Shown piece by piece: positions 11,567 through 25,000 of a DNA stretch of 64,000 nucleotides; the stretch's first letter is position 1, and each line of letters starts with the position of its first letter. A program made the position numbers and the translations under genes. Under the pieces are notes generated by a model. It saw only the letters and a list, made by a program, of their open reading frames with translations. It searched no databases and was not told the DNA's origin. This stretch comes from Asterias amurensis (lineage: Eukaryota; Echinodermata; Asteroidea; Forcipulatida; Asteriidae): positions 12,983,285-13,047,284 of the forward strand of contig NC_092651.1 of NCBI RefSeq assembly GCF_032118995.1, written 5' to 3'.

Positions 11567-13265
11567 TGTCTTCAGAAAGGACGCTCTAGTAGGAAGAATG
11601 CAATCGAGAACGACCCCAGTTTGACATGAGACAACGTATTTCACACCAACAAGATGCCACTTGGAGTTTTGCATGATGCGGCCGTTTCCGTCAAGGAAGT
11701 GTCACAAAGTTCGTTGGGAAGGGACGAACGAGGTAGAATTGGGGCGATAATGTGTGTAAGATGATAACTGCATGGACATTTCGGCTCACCCTCTCCCACT
11801 CTCAGTGGACGTTTGTTTTGTAATTAAAACAGTTCTGTTATCCTGAGTTGATAAACGGTCTGACACATTACGCAAACTTTGAATAGGTCTTGGTTATTTT
11901 TGGAACCATTTGAAGTCCCCCGGGGCAGCACTGTATAGCTGTCTAGTCAAAACCATAACTCACTCGAAACATTACACTTCACATCCGTTCAAGAGATCAA
12001 CATCGAAAATACATATATTCACATGATACTGTTGTTTTTTGTATAATGTGTGTAAATCACAGGTCGTACTGCGGCTACATTACATGTGTGATTTAATTTT
12101 ACCTGTCCCCGGAGGGTTTAGAGACTAATTGAGCATTTAGGATTTTCGATGTTATATAATTAAATTTTGTAATTATTAAAATGGCTCATAATATAATATA
12201 ACATAATATAATATAATATAATATATTATAATATACATAGCGACACTGTAGAATAAAGTCATGCTTCAAAAGAACCAGCAACAAAACTATAATGTTAGGG
12301 TCAAAAGTCTCCAACAGCAGTTTTCGATGTGTTTTTTTTTGTTGGCTTGTACATAAAACTTTCACTTTTGAAATTAGTATGACGATCTGCAATTTTTTTT
12401 TTCTGTTTCTTTATAGAATGTATATGTTTTTAATGAGTGGGTTGTATACAAATTTAATTTCGACTATCAGTTTCTTTTAACCCACCTACAATTTCGGACA
12501 AACAAAACTTTAATTTTCTTGAATCCAGACTTGCCCCTTTAGTTGGGCGCCATTTATGATCACACTCAATTGCAGATTTTTAATCTGAAAGATAAGTTTG
12601 TATTGACTCTGAAATGATGGCATCTTTGATAATATTGTGAGTAGATCCAATCTTTAGACCGTGCCATACAGCACAATAAAAACAAAACAGTCGTTTTTAA
12701 ACTTGACCGATTTCAGATCCATTCACACGTGAGCCGACCCTTCGCGGAAATTGTTTGAGTGGTTGTAATGTTATGGTTTCTGAAAACTAGAGGATGGTTG
12801 GAACGAACGATTTAATAACATGTGCAAGTGTAATATATTTAAGTGCGTTCGTTGTTTTCAAAAGGGTTAACCACTCTGTGGATTGTAATATTTTACTGAA
12901 GTATGGGATCCTATTCATCCAGTACTATCAGACCATCATTCCTGCGGCCTCATTGCTATTTCCTGCGTTCTTATGAGATTATAACTCCGGAAAATTGACC
13001 CGGAAATTTAATCCAATTATTGCCATCATTCCCTTTAAGCAGAAAATCTATGTAAAATTTACGTAAATGTAAAAGAAATAATTTAAAATATATGGTACAG
13101 CGAAGCTGTAAAAAATTGAGAGTTCAGTGCTTATTAGCTTTATCGTATACTACAATCACATTAAACTGTGAGGCAATGCAGCAATAAAAGCAAATCATTA
13201 ATGTCTATAGGTCCATTAAACTATGTTTTATTTCACTGTTTGATAAAGTTGTTTATATGTTACGT
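11567..13265. other. 3' flank of the GPCR gene, AT-rich
   Basis: No gene recognised. A short AT-rich microsatellite with a 5-bp taata-type period occupies about 12188-12234. No poly(A) signal could be assigned with confidence. Confidence 0.45.
12188..12234. repeat. AT-rich microsatellite, 5-bp period
   Basis: A near-perfect run of ataat/taata pentamers with one interruption (aacataat). Non-coding. Confidence 0.8.
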
Positions 13266-13678
13266 TTAAAGGCACTGGACACTATTGGTAATTACTCAAA
13301 CTAATTAATAGCATAAAAACTTACATGGTATCGAGCAATGGGGAACTATTGATAGCAAAACAAAGTTAACATTGTGTGAGAAATGGCTCCCTCCGAAGTA
13401 ACGTAGTTTTCGAGATAAAAGTAATTTCCACTAAAATAATTATTTGAATTTGATTTCGAGACCTCAGAAATTGATTTTGAGGTCCCGAAAACAAGCATCT
13501 GAAAGCACATATTATCTTCGTGTAACAAGGGTGTTTTTTCTTTCATTGTAAATATCTCGCAACTTCGACGACCAGTTGAGTTCAATTTTTCACAGGTTTG
13601 TTTTTGTGCATAATGTTGATATACCCAAAGTGAGAATACTGTTCTCCTACATTTACTAAAGGTGTGCAGTGTCTTTAA
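13266..13678 (+). repeat. Full-length palindromic TTAA MITE-like element
   Basis: Bounded by ttaaaggcactggacactat on the left and by a right end reading ggtgtgcagtgtctttaa. The left half has ggtaattactcaaa, agcataaaaacttac, tgagaaatggctccctc and gaagtaacgtagttttcga. The centre is an inverted repeat around atttgatttcgagacctcag / tgaggtcccgaaa. The right half has gtgttttttctttcatt, tcgcaacttcgacgacc and cacaggtttgttttt. TTAA at both ends suggests TTAA-targeting DNA transposons as the mobilising source, which is an inference. No coding capacity. Confidence 0.85.
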
Positions 13679-16600
13679 GGAAAATGGTTTACTATAAAAG
13701 ACAGCGGGTAGTCTCCACGCTGTCTTTGAGCAGTCAATAATTGTTTACTTCAGAGAAAAAAAATAATACACTCAATCCAAGTGTAAGCCAATTTGTCACG
13801 CAATGGACACTGACATGGAACCAGTGTTCAGGTTGGGTGCGGTGTGAGGTGAGGCCATGCGTTGTTGCATAACTGGCTTGAAACGAGGCTAAGGGTGTCA
13901 GTGGAAATCATGCATTCCAAAAAGGAAGACATATTTATGATACTTAAATGACTTTTAAGATATGCTTTGAATATTATATATAGCGATTAAACTAGGGCAT
14001 AATATTGCTTTTAATCGATGGAAAACGTGCAAAGAAAGTAAAAATGATTCGTCACCCGGGAGAAAAGGTTCTTTCTGTTCATGATCTTTGTTTGTCCCGT
14101 ACTTATTAAGTCTCACCATCGATAGAGGCCATTTCAATCAATTAGCTTTAATGTTAGTGTCACCAACAAGTTCGCAGCACGTTCGCCAACTTCTGCCACG
14201 AAAGTATGGCATGTGCGAAATGTGAAGCACCCGCCTCCCCCCCCCCCCCCCCGCCCAACGCCCGCCTCTATAGCTACATGAAAGTGTAATTTTGTTCTAA
14301 CATTTGCCATCAGGTTTTGATTTTGCTGCAGGCATATTACTCGAGTTATGCGATATGATGATAATAAGGCAAGACTTTTTCAATTTCCTTTCAGACTCAA
14401 GCAGGATTTGAAAGTAAAAAAGATGTGAAACCTCACCTTCGTGCACGTGACAACCACGGTTACCAATTTGAAATGAAGTTGAAGTGAAATTGCGTGCAGC
14501 AGCACCACGTGCTAGCTGCAACACTTGAACTACTGCTACAGTTTTACCTATTTTCACTTTGGGGACTTGGTACTTTTCTTATAGACCTTTATCACCCCCA
14601 TTAATATCAATATTACCAAACCGAGGCTGGAATAACAAAATAGTCTGGTTCCTATTTTCAACATGAGTATTGGTATTCATTATTTTTATCCGATACGAGG
14701 AACATGACCAAGATGGAGGAAGCATGATAAAGGCCTAAGGAGAGGACATCTCATCCCTTCAACGAAGTTTGGCCAAGCCATGTTGTGACATTATTATCAT
14801 TAAAACATCACAGAGGGTGCTCATAATTGTGTTATCATCCCGATGCTTGAAGGGGAAATGGTGGGTAAACCTTGCAAATCGGCAACATAAAAATGCTGAA
14901 GCTGATGACCAGGGCATCACTTATTAGTTAATGACTAATATATTGGTAAATTGAATATCGTTTGTATATCCACCCTGATATCAATGCAAACAAACTGTAA
15001 CACAGTACAATTTTCATTTCGTTTGGAAAACTCTGTTCAGCCTGCTCAGCATATATTTTATGGTATACAGTATCAAATAACTAGCTAGACTCACAAGATG
15101 AAAACAAGTATTTCCAAACAAAAGTGTAGTAAGATTTTGTTTAATGATTGATATATGCAGACCCCCATACACGAAGAGAAAATAACTTCCAGAAGAATTT
15201 AATATGTTTCTGATTCTGGGGCAAACAGCGCGTTTTCCCTTTTGACTCTGGGAAACAGCTATACCCTGCAGATGAGTGGTGTAATTGATATAGGCCTATT
15301 TAAGCCTGCGTGATTTAATACTTAAACTGGCCATTAAAACTGTTATTGTCAATGTGTGCAGGGAATCAGTCCTCCAACATAAAACAAATGTATACAACAT
15401 AATGGTACGCCTTTGCAAATACAAGTTAGTAAAATGTATCTGACAGTCAGCAATACGGGCGCGTATATCCACCCGTTGATTGGCTAATTTTAATGTCGCC
15501 AATGAGAGAGAGCGTATTTTGTTTCTCGCACTCTTTGATTGGCCATTGGTTCTAATCATTGCAATAAATTGAATGACTTCATATGAGGAGTACCATGCCA
15601 ATAATTAACCTTGATCCACAGTGTTTAATTGGTTAACCCACCATTAGTTGACCCCAATATTGAATGTGGTATTAACGAATCTATAACCTGTACACCTGTT
15701 CTGGGTCAATTTGTTTGTCTTCAAATGTAATTATGTTGTTGAATTTAAGATGATTCAATTGAGATGCAGCACGAGCAACCAAATTACGGAGATAATTTGG
15801 GATATACTGGGTAGATCGAGAGCCGGACACGATACAGTAATGACGTGAATTCAATTACAGGTCTGGGATCTTTTGTCCTGTCAAGAGCTACTAGTTTGCC
15901 CTATGTATCGGGCGATGATTTTGAAATACAATGACTGTTGGTGTCACCCACAAGCCACGCTGACTTCTGACGTGGAAAACAGAGCGCCAGCCTTTGAAAA
16001 TTGATATAATGTAGGCCCGCAAAATAATAAACGATATCAAGATTGGCGAGTCCAAGAAAGGGATACATGTACAGTGTAACAGAGAATTCCCAAATTGTAA
16101 CCTGGGGGTTGTTGACTTCTAACTTGAGGTATTTTGGATAACATATAGGCTCTGAAATAAATGGTCCCGCAAGACTCCCATTTGCGGAGCAGTTTGCAAT
16201 TATTTTTAAGATTGATGCTCGGACATTTAGAAAATGTGGTGTTTTTATTTGGAAGGAGATTACCAATTTGTAAAAAAAACAAGTCAAACAAGTTGATGAG
16301 TAGGATTTAAAGTAAGATTAAATGACAAGGTTTCAGTGAATAAAGCTGGAGCTGAATGTCATAGTCCATGGATCTCACTTAAACATTATACGAGTACAGC
16401 GCAGAACTCGGGGCACTTTAGTTCATTGCAAAGAATAGACATCCACCAACCTATAGAATTTCAGAACGTCCCAAACAAAATGGCATCCAAGACATGTAAT
16501 GTTACCCTCCAGTATTGCGGAGGTGGGTGTCATTTACAAACACACTCAAACTTATAACACTTGAAACATTGTATAGTTTCACGATTTTTTTATTTTGAAA

Positions 16601-17652
16601 TATCAAATTATAAACCACAAGGGAGGATGACTGGGTAAATTTATTTGATATACAAAGTATACGTTTTAGATATTTGTACAACTATTATATACATTGTAAC
16701 CTTGTACAGGCTTATTATTCAGAACACAATATGTTCCGTAAATGTGCAGAGAATCGTGTTTCTTGTCAAACACGGTGACGTCAAGCATACGTCTTAATTG
16801 CATTGATATGAAGGGAAACAACATTCGTTTACAATAAAATGCACCAACCGACAGAATACGAGTATGGTTTTCGCGGTGATCATTTATGAATGCAACTATG
16901 TGAAGCACTTTGGAGCTTTTAGCGTCTTCGAGAGACTGATTGCTTTCCTTAGACCATCTCAACTCCTAGGGCGCATTATTTAGCTAATCAATCACATCAA
17001 TACTTTGCTCTTCACAAGTGGGCACCAACATGTTACTCATCGACGTTGAGAAATAATTACAGCTAAGTGTCTTGCTCAAGGACATTTAAGTGCCGCGACC
17101 TGGATTCCACATTCAAATTAAAACATGAACGACGTTTGTTTAATCGAGATGTGTTTTATGAATGAGCCCTTGGATATTATGTTTGTCGTCGCTTTCTTTG
17201 ACACAATATGACAAATAAAATACATGCAAATTAAGAATGAAAAATATATGCAAAATCCCATTCTTGGTATTTGAAAATTATACCAATTTTTACAATTCCT
17301 TCGGTCTCCCCCTCCCCCTCAACAAAAATCATATTTTATCAACTCTTATTTCTCCTTATTGAAAATAACTATTATGATAAATATGTCCATATTATATACA
17401 GGCCGCTTGTGAAGAAGAGTTGTTGATTAACGAAACTCGTACAGTTTGTTGTTGATGTTTTTTGGGTTTTTTTTTGGTGGGGGGGGGGGTACTTAAGCAT
17501 ACGTTGCTTGCATAAATTAGTATTCCGGTCGCTGCGTATAATCAAAAGTTATCAGTAATTTATTAAGAAACAGTGTTAGAGCTTCAACATGGAAGCACAT
17601 TTTTTTGAAAAAGTATCCAGAGTTGTGTCACTTAAATTCAATGAAATATCGC
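13679..17652. other. Intergenic, no gene recognised
   Basis: Contains a poly-C run (about 14238-14252), a weak foldback at about 14580-14742 (gacctttatca against tgataaaggcc) and a cluster of CCAAT/ATTGG motifs at about 15475-15550. Minus-strand frames at 15296-15601 and 15901-16287 show no recognisable domain. A TGACGTCA octamer lies at 16776. Confidence 0.45.
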
Positions 17653-18050
17653 TTTAAAGGAAGACAATATGCTTAAAAAGTAACCACAATTAGCATAAAA
17701 CCTTATTTGGTAACGAGTAATGGAGAGAGGTGGAATAGTATAAAACAATGTGAGAAACGGCTCCCTCTATGAAGTAACCTAGTTTTCTAGAAAGAAGTAA
17801 CTTTCCACAAATTTGATTTCGAGACCTCCATTAGGTTTTGAGGCCTTGAAATCAAGCATCTGAAGGCACCCACTTCATGTGACGAGGATGTTTTTTCTTT
17901 CATTCATCATTCATCAAATCGCAACTTCGACGACCAATTGAGCTCAAATTTCCACAGGTTTACTATTTATGCACATGTTGAGATACACCAAGTTTTTGTA
18001 TTAATAATAATAAGACTGGTCTTTGACAGATACCAATAGTGTCCAGTGTT
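17653..18050 (+). repeat. Palindromic TTAA MITE-like element, diverged copy
   Basis: Same family and order as the 13266-13678 copy: attagcataaaaccttattt, ggtaacgagtaatgg, gagaaacggctccctct, gatttcgagacctcc / gaggccttgaaatcaagc, gatgttttttctttcattc, gcaacttcgacgacc, atgttgagatacaccaag, accaatagtgtccagtgt. The left terminus is eroded, and a small ttcatcattcatc expansion lies in the right half. Confidence 0.8.
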
Positions 18051-18748
18051 AGTAAAAGGGTTTCATCTCAGTATAACAATGGTATAAAATAACGACTCCC
18101 GACTCATAAAACAACACCGAAGACACCAATACTGTTCCTTAAAAGCTATTTCATATTTAGTTTAAAAGACAAAGTTTAGCATGGTAAATAAAATAAAATA
18201 AAGCTAAATACTCTGGTTGAATTTAACGAATTTGTTAACTATTTCGTCATTAGAAATTATGCCAATATACACCGCCAAATACTACACTCGTATAATCTCA
18301 TATTTAGCTTAATTTAGTAAAATGCATTGATAACGCAATTTAAAATATATTTTGCATTGCTGCTGCTTTAAATTTATACTGTGCTTTATAAAGTATATGT
18401 ATAATTCCATGAAACAGTCATTTTGTCTGTAGCAAAGTGTCACATCAAGCTTTCCAGATCCCTTGATCTTGTTATAAACAAATTGATTAAAACTGTTTAC
18501 AAACTGGAAGAGTGGGTCACCCCATCCCAAATTTCATTCAATTGCGATGGAACTGCAGGCCATAGGTTCCTGTATATAAGATAATGTTAATTTTTTAACT
18601 CAATTAACTGTACAGCTTTAGAGTTTGTAATGCTTTATATACATTTGGAAAGCTGGTTTTTTTTTTGTAAATGAAATTAATCAGTTTTTAAAAAAAGAAG
18701 GGGCAAGACCAATTCAACTTTGTGATGTAAATGTACTCAGTATTTCAG
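18051..18748. other. 3' flank of SLC6 gene A
   Basis: AT-rich sequence downstream (on the minus strand) of the gene A stop codon. It probably includes the 3' untranslated region, but I could not fix a cleavage site. Confidence 0.4.
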
Positions 18749-19015
18749 TGCTTCTACAAATTTGTCTCTACTTCTTTTCAAAGTTTCTTTTGGGTGTTCC
18801 AGTGCTTTAATAATTTGTTTCTGCTTCTTTTTTAACTTTCTTTTCGGTGTTCAAGTGCTTTTCCAATTTCGTATCCACTTCTTTTGAATTTCTTTTCGGT
18901 GTTCCAGACCTTCTAATAATTTGTTTCTGCTTCTTTTTAAACTTTCTTTTCGGCGTTCCAATGCTTCTACACATTCACATTCGTCTCTGCTTCTGTGTGC
19001 AGTTTCTTTATTTCT
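18749..19015. repeat. 53-bp minisatellite (5 units) overlapping the last codons of SLC6 gene A
   Basis: Five units start at about 18749, 18802, 18855, 18907 and 18961. On the plus strand each has the order gtgcttct-(a)aattt-gtctctgcttctttt-aactttcttttcggtgttcca. The rightmost unit, nearest the gene body, covers the final codons and the stop of gene A (18967-18969). The other four lie in the 3' flank. The unit is purine-rich on the coding strand (gaaaagaaa, aagaagcagaaac). Confidence 0.8.
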
Positions 19016-22000
19016 TCTAGTGTTATACCATGATCAGTTTCTGGAAGTATAGGGAAGCCTGCCTCTTTCCGGTGACGCTCAAGGGCTGGCCCCCATTCAT
19101 TTGTTGGGCACAGGGACTGACGAAGACGCTGTGGTTAAACATAGAAAATAGAACTAGGTTTTGCAAACTACGCACCAACAAAATGTGAAAAATAGTTTCA
19201 AGCCAAGGTTTATTGAAGGCTAAAATGACAACTACACTCACATAAGCAGGCATACTGGTGTAATAGATGTAGTCTATTTGGAAGAAATAAACAGAGAAAG
19301 GCAGAAAGCACATAGAACACAAATTGAGATGAATAATGAAGAAGGATACAGATGAGACTGACATAAAGAGGAGACACATATTTTCAAAACAGGAGAAGGT
19401 AAAGACAAAAGGTTCCTTGTCATTTCCTTATTGGGTGTTCAGACCATTTGATTTAATGATCTGAAGGCGCCTTTTCGACAGGTTCTCTCTACTCTGACAA
19501 ACTGTCTCTCTGATATTAGCTAGTGCCTCAATGCCCAGTAAAATCATGTCTTGAAACAAAGTGACTGCTTCTGTTAAACCAGTATGCCCGCTAAGGTGTC
19601 TTGTGTCGTCATTTAGCCTCCAAATAAGACTCAACTCATGAGACCATTTTTGCACACAAAAAATCTACCCTTTTTTTTTTAACAACACATACACTTCTCA
19701 ATAATAAAGATTTAATCCATGTACAGTTAATGCTCAAGGATGATTTTCCAATGGACAATTCCACAATTAAGTTGAAAACAAAATGTGCAACTTACCTCCA
19801 TGAACGTGCCCTCCACATGATTATATAGATAATAAATTGGGTAAATCAAGACAGGAGCCAGCGAAAACATTGACATTAACCATCCCAATATCTCAGCCCA
19901 TACCGGGTACACATACGTATTGTTGTATGTCATCGGTTGGTAACCAACAAAGGTGAAAATGATGATGAACTGAAAGACAATAATAAAAAACAATCAGTCA
20001 AATTTGTGAGATAAACTGGAAAGCAGGTGTGTGATGAGAGTAAGTCAAGTTTCATTTGAATTTGTACACATCATGAGGGTGAAATAACATTAACTAAAAA
20101 GGCTTTATTGCATAAATAGCATTATTGCCATTATATTTTCTTGGAAATGTGAGACACTTTACAGCTTAAATGATAGCCCAGCCACTAATGTCTACACTTA
20201 GCCCACATCACCACTTGAAAAAGGTAGTATTCTATACCAACACACGTACATGTATTAAGCTTTTTGCGTCTCATTTCCTAACCGTGACTGACTACAGAGG
20301 GTATTACTTAGCACAATAGCCAATCTGATCATGTGATATGATCTTTGTGCCTAGATTTCCTTGAGGACTTCTGGGGTTGAGAGTGGGATTTGAAACCAAT
20401 GACCTCTTGTTTAATGTGCCAGCGCTCTACCAACTGAGCTATCTAGCCCTGTTGGCGGCAGCCAGGAGATCACCCTGAAATAAAATAGTATCATCCCTTT
20501 AGGTGGTCCCCTGGCTGCCGCTTCCCAGTCCATATCCCAAATTTGGGTGTGATCCCTAGCTTCTGCCAATATAAAGCTAGATGGTAGAGTGCCGGCACAT
20601 TAAACTGGATGACATCGGTTCAAATCCCGCTCTAATAAATTTGTCTATGCTAAACCCCCCAAGTAATTTAAAATTTTCACAGTCAGTTATCCTTATATTT
20701 CATATCTTGGAACATAAATATTCATTAATCAAGTGAACAAGTTGCGTATGCTCAATGGTTTGGCCATACAAGGTGTTTCAAAAATATCATGTTCACGTGC
20801 CCTTTCAAGTGAGAATCATGAAAACATTACTCTAAAGTTAAATCAGTTTAACTTTTAGAGTTAGAGTTTATCTGGAATCCATAAGTGACTTACAGAAATA
20901 AAGGCAGGGGACAGTAACTTCCAGCATGCTTTCCAATAAAATCCAGGTCGGAAACCCACCATGACATTTATATCATCTAAAAAGCGATCAGCACCTGGGT
21001 GGGATGGAATAAGCAAAAAACATTAATGGAAAAGGAATGCAGAAATCATCTTGATGCAACTCAAGAGAAGGCGCTGTTCATACTTATTCAACAAATTTTA
21101 ATTTTTGTCAGAATATTTAACTCATTTAAAAAAACTACTTTAAGAGCATGTAATTAATACAAGGCCAGGTCACAATGACCCACTATATTACATAAGGAGT
21201 AGGCCTACACTATCAATGTAATAGCCTGGAAACATTATAAAATAATTAGTATTTGACTAGTGACTGCATTATTTTAATTATGCAGTTTAAAAGTAAACAA
21301 TGACTATTCTTTTCTTTTTCTAACCAGGACCCAGATTGCAAGCAAAAATACAAATCAGAGAAACAATTTCAACAATTACTTAAAATGGGAGAACAACATG
21401 TTTGCAATATTGTTAGGCATAAAATCATGTAAAACAAACAATAATATGCAGTTTTAATTGTTTTTCATTTGAAAAAATATCAGAAGTTCAAGGCAATCAT
21501 CAGTTGCAGTTTTATAAACGGTTTTAGATTCTTGCTAAAAATTTGAGAAAATCAATAAAGACATTGTTAGACTTTCTGTTAATCACGGTATCTGAATGAT
21601 AGGAAATCACGAATACAATTCACAATAAATATGAATGAATTAAATGAAAAAAAAACCACAATATCAGTGTAGATTCAGAGGCTGGATCTACATAATATGC
21701 ACATCAACATTAAATTTCATATTTACACACAATGCAATCAAATGTCAATTTCAAATATGAATATCACAAAAAAGTTTTATAGCAAAAGATTATGAGATTC
21801 AAATGAATTCAGTAATGGTAATGACATTATTGCCTAATACATCTCAATATATTCACACGTAAATGCACATCAAAGTAAATCCCTGTATATGAATGAACTA
21901 AATGAAAGCAAGAAAAACCTAAAGCCTTCGAAGAACATCATCAATAACATTCAGATTTTCACACAACGCAATGTCAACATCAACTTCACAAAAAAGTTTT

Positions 22001-25000
22001 GTAAAATTGGTTAAGAGATTCAAATCAATTCAGTCATATTCATACAGTGACATTTGCCAGATAAAAGAATTAAATTCAATATATTCACAAATAAATGCAC
22101 AACAATGTTAATCCCTGTGTATGAATTAACTAAACGAATGAAACAAAATCATAAAGCATTTGTGATCAACAATGATATTCAGATTTACACACAATTCAAT
22201 GTCAATATCGCAAACACACTTCACAAAAAGTTTGATAAAATCAGTGATGAGATGCAAATAAATTCAGTTATGTTCAGACAATGACACATGCCTGATATTG
22301 AAAACATTTCAATTGGATAATTGAATGAACAATACCAAAAGCAGAAATAAGAATCGAAACTCATGTTTAGATATAAATTAAAAGATGAGGTAAATTCAGT
22401 GTCAATTATAAGCCATGGTCATGAAATGTGTATAGACGCTACCAATTGGCAAACTTCACAGGTAAAACACACATTTTATGAAATATGGGGCAAAAAACAC
22501 ACATGAATAAATGGCATGTTTTCTGTTGTATTTTGTCTTTTGAATTGGATACTTACCATAAATGTACGCAACCACAATGCACTCTAGCATTGCAATTATC
22601 AGGACAGACAAGCCCGCCGAAAATGTATTCATAATCGTCAGAAGATATATCCCACCCTGTGTGCACAAAGCAAGAGAAATAGTTATTCTGTCTTAAAGCC
22701 ATTGGACCCTTTCGGTACAGAAAAAAAAAAAAAAGTTCACAGATTTACAAATAATTTACAGGGTTTACAGAAGGTAATGGTGAAAGACTTCTCTTGAAAT
22801 ATTAGTCCATGAAATGCTTTACTTTTTGAGAAAATGGTAGAACAATATAAATTCTCGTTAGCGAGAATTACGGATTTGTTATAAACACATGTCATGACAC
22901 GGCGAAACGCGCGAAAACAGGAGTGGGTTTTCCCGTTATTTTCTCCCGACTCCGATGACCGATTGAGCCTAAATTTCCACAGGATTGTTATTTTATATAT
23001 AAGTTGTGATACACGAAGTGTGGGACTTGGACAATGCTGTTTACCGAAAGTATATAATGGCTTTAATACAAAGCACTTTAAACAAGGTTTATCATCAGCA
23101 GAATCACTACTTCATCCCGTACTATTTTGCAAGCCCCCAAAACACATGAAGAAAGGGTATACTTTTGGTAATTGTCAAAGACCAGTATCCTCACATGGTG
23201 TGTCCCATCATAAATGCATAAAATAACAAACCTATAAAAATGCGGGCTCAATTTGTTATGGGAGTTGCAAGCAAATAATGAAAGAATAAAACACCCTTGT
23301 TGCTTAGAACTGTGTGCTTTCAGACACTTAAGAAAGGCTTCATGTCTCAAACATTGTTCAGATTCAAGATTTCAGGTGAAAAAATTAACCTTTTTCTAAA
23401 ACTACATTACTTTATATAGGGTGTCGTTTCTGACAAAGTTTTATAACTGCTCTCCAGTGCTCTAAAACCAAGTAAGTTTTTACGTCCATTAATTTTTGGA
23501 GCAAGCACCCAAAAAGGTACTCTCTTAGTGTAAAAGAGTTTTTTAAAAACTTGTTTTGTCTGCCATACCACTTTTGCAAAGAGTCATACACCGACAACTC
23601 ATTTCAGAGTGAAAGACGAGTACTTTCAACTCAATCAAGAGTAAAATTCGTTCCAGTTTCACTCAAAAAGAGTGACGCAGATTTACTTTTACTCACAAAA
23701 GAGCAAAACTGACACAACTCCGACGAGAGAGTGACATTTTCACTCTTTTACATTAAGAGAGTATACCCTCCTATTAACTGACAACACACCATCTTGGGCT
23801 GACTATAAATGAGCCATTGTATTTTTCTCTCTTTTTTGAGAGGAAGGGGGAGGTTTAATTTGCATTAAGTTTTCAGATTCAAGGTACTTACATGAGTAAC
23901 CATTGGTAATCCCAATAAGAACAGCAATACCGACATCGCTAAAGTAACAAGATATTTCTTCTTTCGGAAGATGGGGTTATATGTCTCCAACTCATCTACG
24001 ATTCCAGTGATCACAGTCTCGAACATACAAAACTAAAATAGAAAAATGTGAGCAATCATAAATTAAATGCCAGTTCTCAAAATCAGTATGTAATAAGGGA
24101 ATCAATGTGAGGTGAAGAGGTTTCAAACTAGTGGTTTAAACCCACCGAGGCCTGGTTCTTGATAATTTTACCGAGACGAAGTGTGGTTATATCATCCATT
24201 TAAACACCCCCAGGTGATGTCCTCTCAACCAATCAGAATGGAGTGACTGTCCAAGGTATTTATGAATGGTGCTTATAGGGCATGTCGTGACCGATAAGTC
24301 AAGTGCACCACACTCAAGATATGGACCCAATTTCATGGGTCTGCTTAACCGTAAGCAAAGAGTCAGCACTTACCGTAGCAGGAAATTCTGCCCTTACATC
24401 AATCAAATTTCCAAGTTAGCGGATAATTTTTGCTTGTGCACGTGCCTACTCCACATTACAACGGAGAACTTCTGTGCTAGCACAGTAAGCAGTGATTGGT
24501 GACCATAAGCGCATAATTTGGCGGTAAGCAAAGCCGTGAAATTTGGCCCAGGTGTCTCTGATCAGCAGAGTGTGGGTTCAAGTCCCAGGCTTGACATTTG
24601 TATACTTAAGCAGTACCTGTAACCATAGATGCTTCATCTATTGATGGGACTTAACCTGTAGGTCTGGTTTGTTTGTGAAATGCACACTTAAGAGCTCCGG
24701 GATGGATTTCACAAAGAGTTAAGACTAGTCTTATCTCGAGTTAGGAAGAGTTACTCATCCTAACTTAGGACTACCTATATGTTTTTTATATCTCCTAGGA
24801 CAAGTCCTAAGTTAGGATTAGTCCTTACTCTTTGTGAAATCGACCCCAGTTCACTTTAGAAAAGAGACCTGTCCAGGTGTTTCTGGCCAGGTTGGCAGCA
24901 GATTGTGCCATAGAAAGTTTTCTCTGTAGGCCGACATATTATGCACATGCGCATTGGACTATTCCCCTAAACCTGATCCCTATGTCACCTCTTCCTGATT

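Noticed and set aside
15901-16291. 128-codon and overlapping 84-codon minus-strand frames
   Set aside because: No domain, signal peptide pattern or splice context. Two overlapping frames of similar quality argue for chance.
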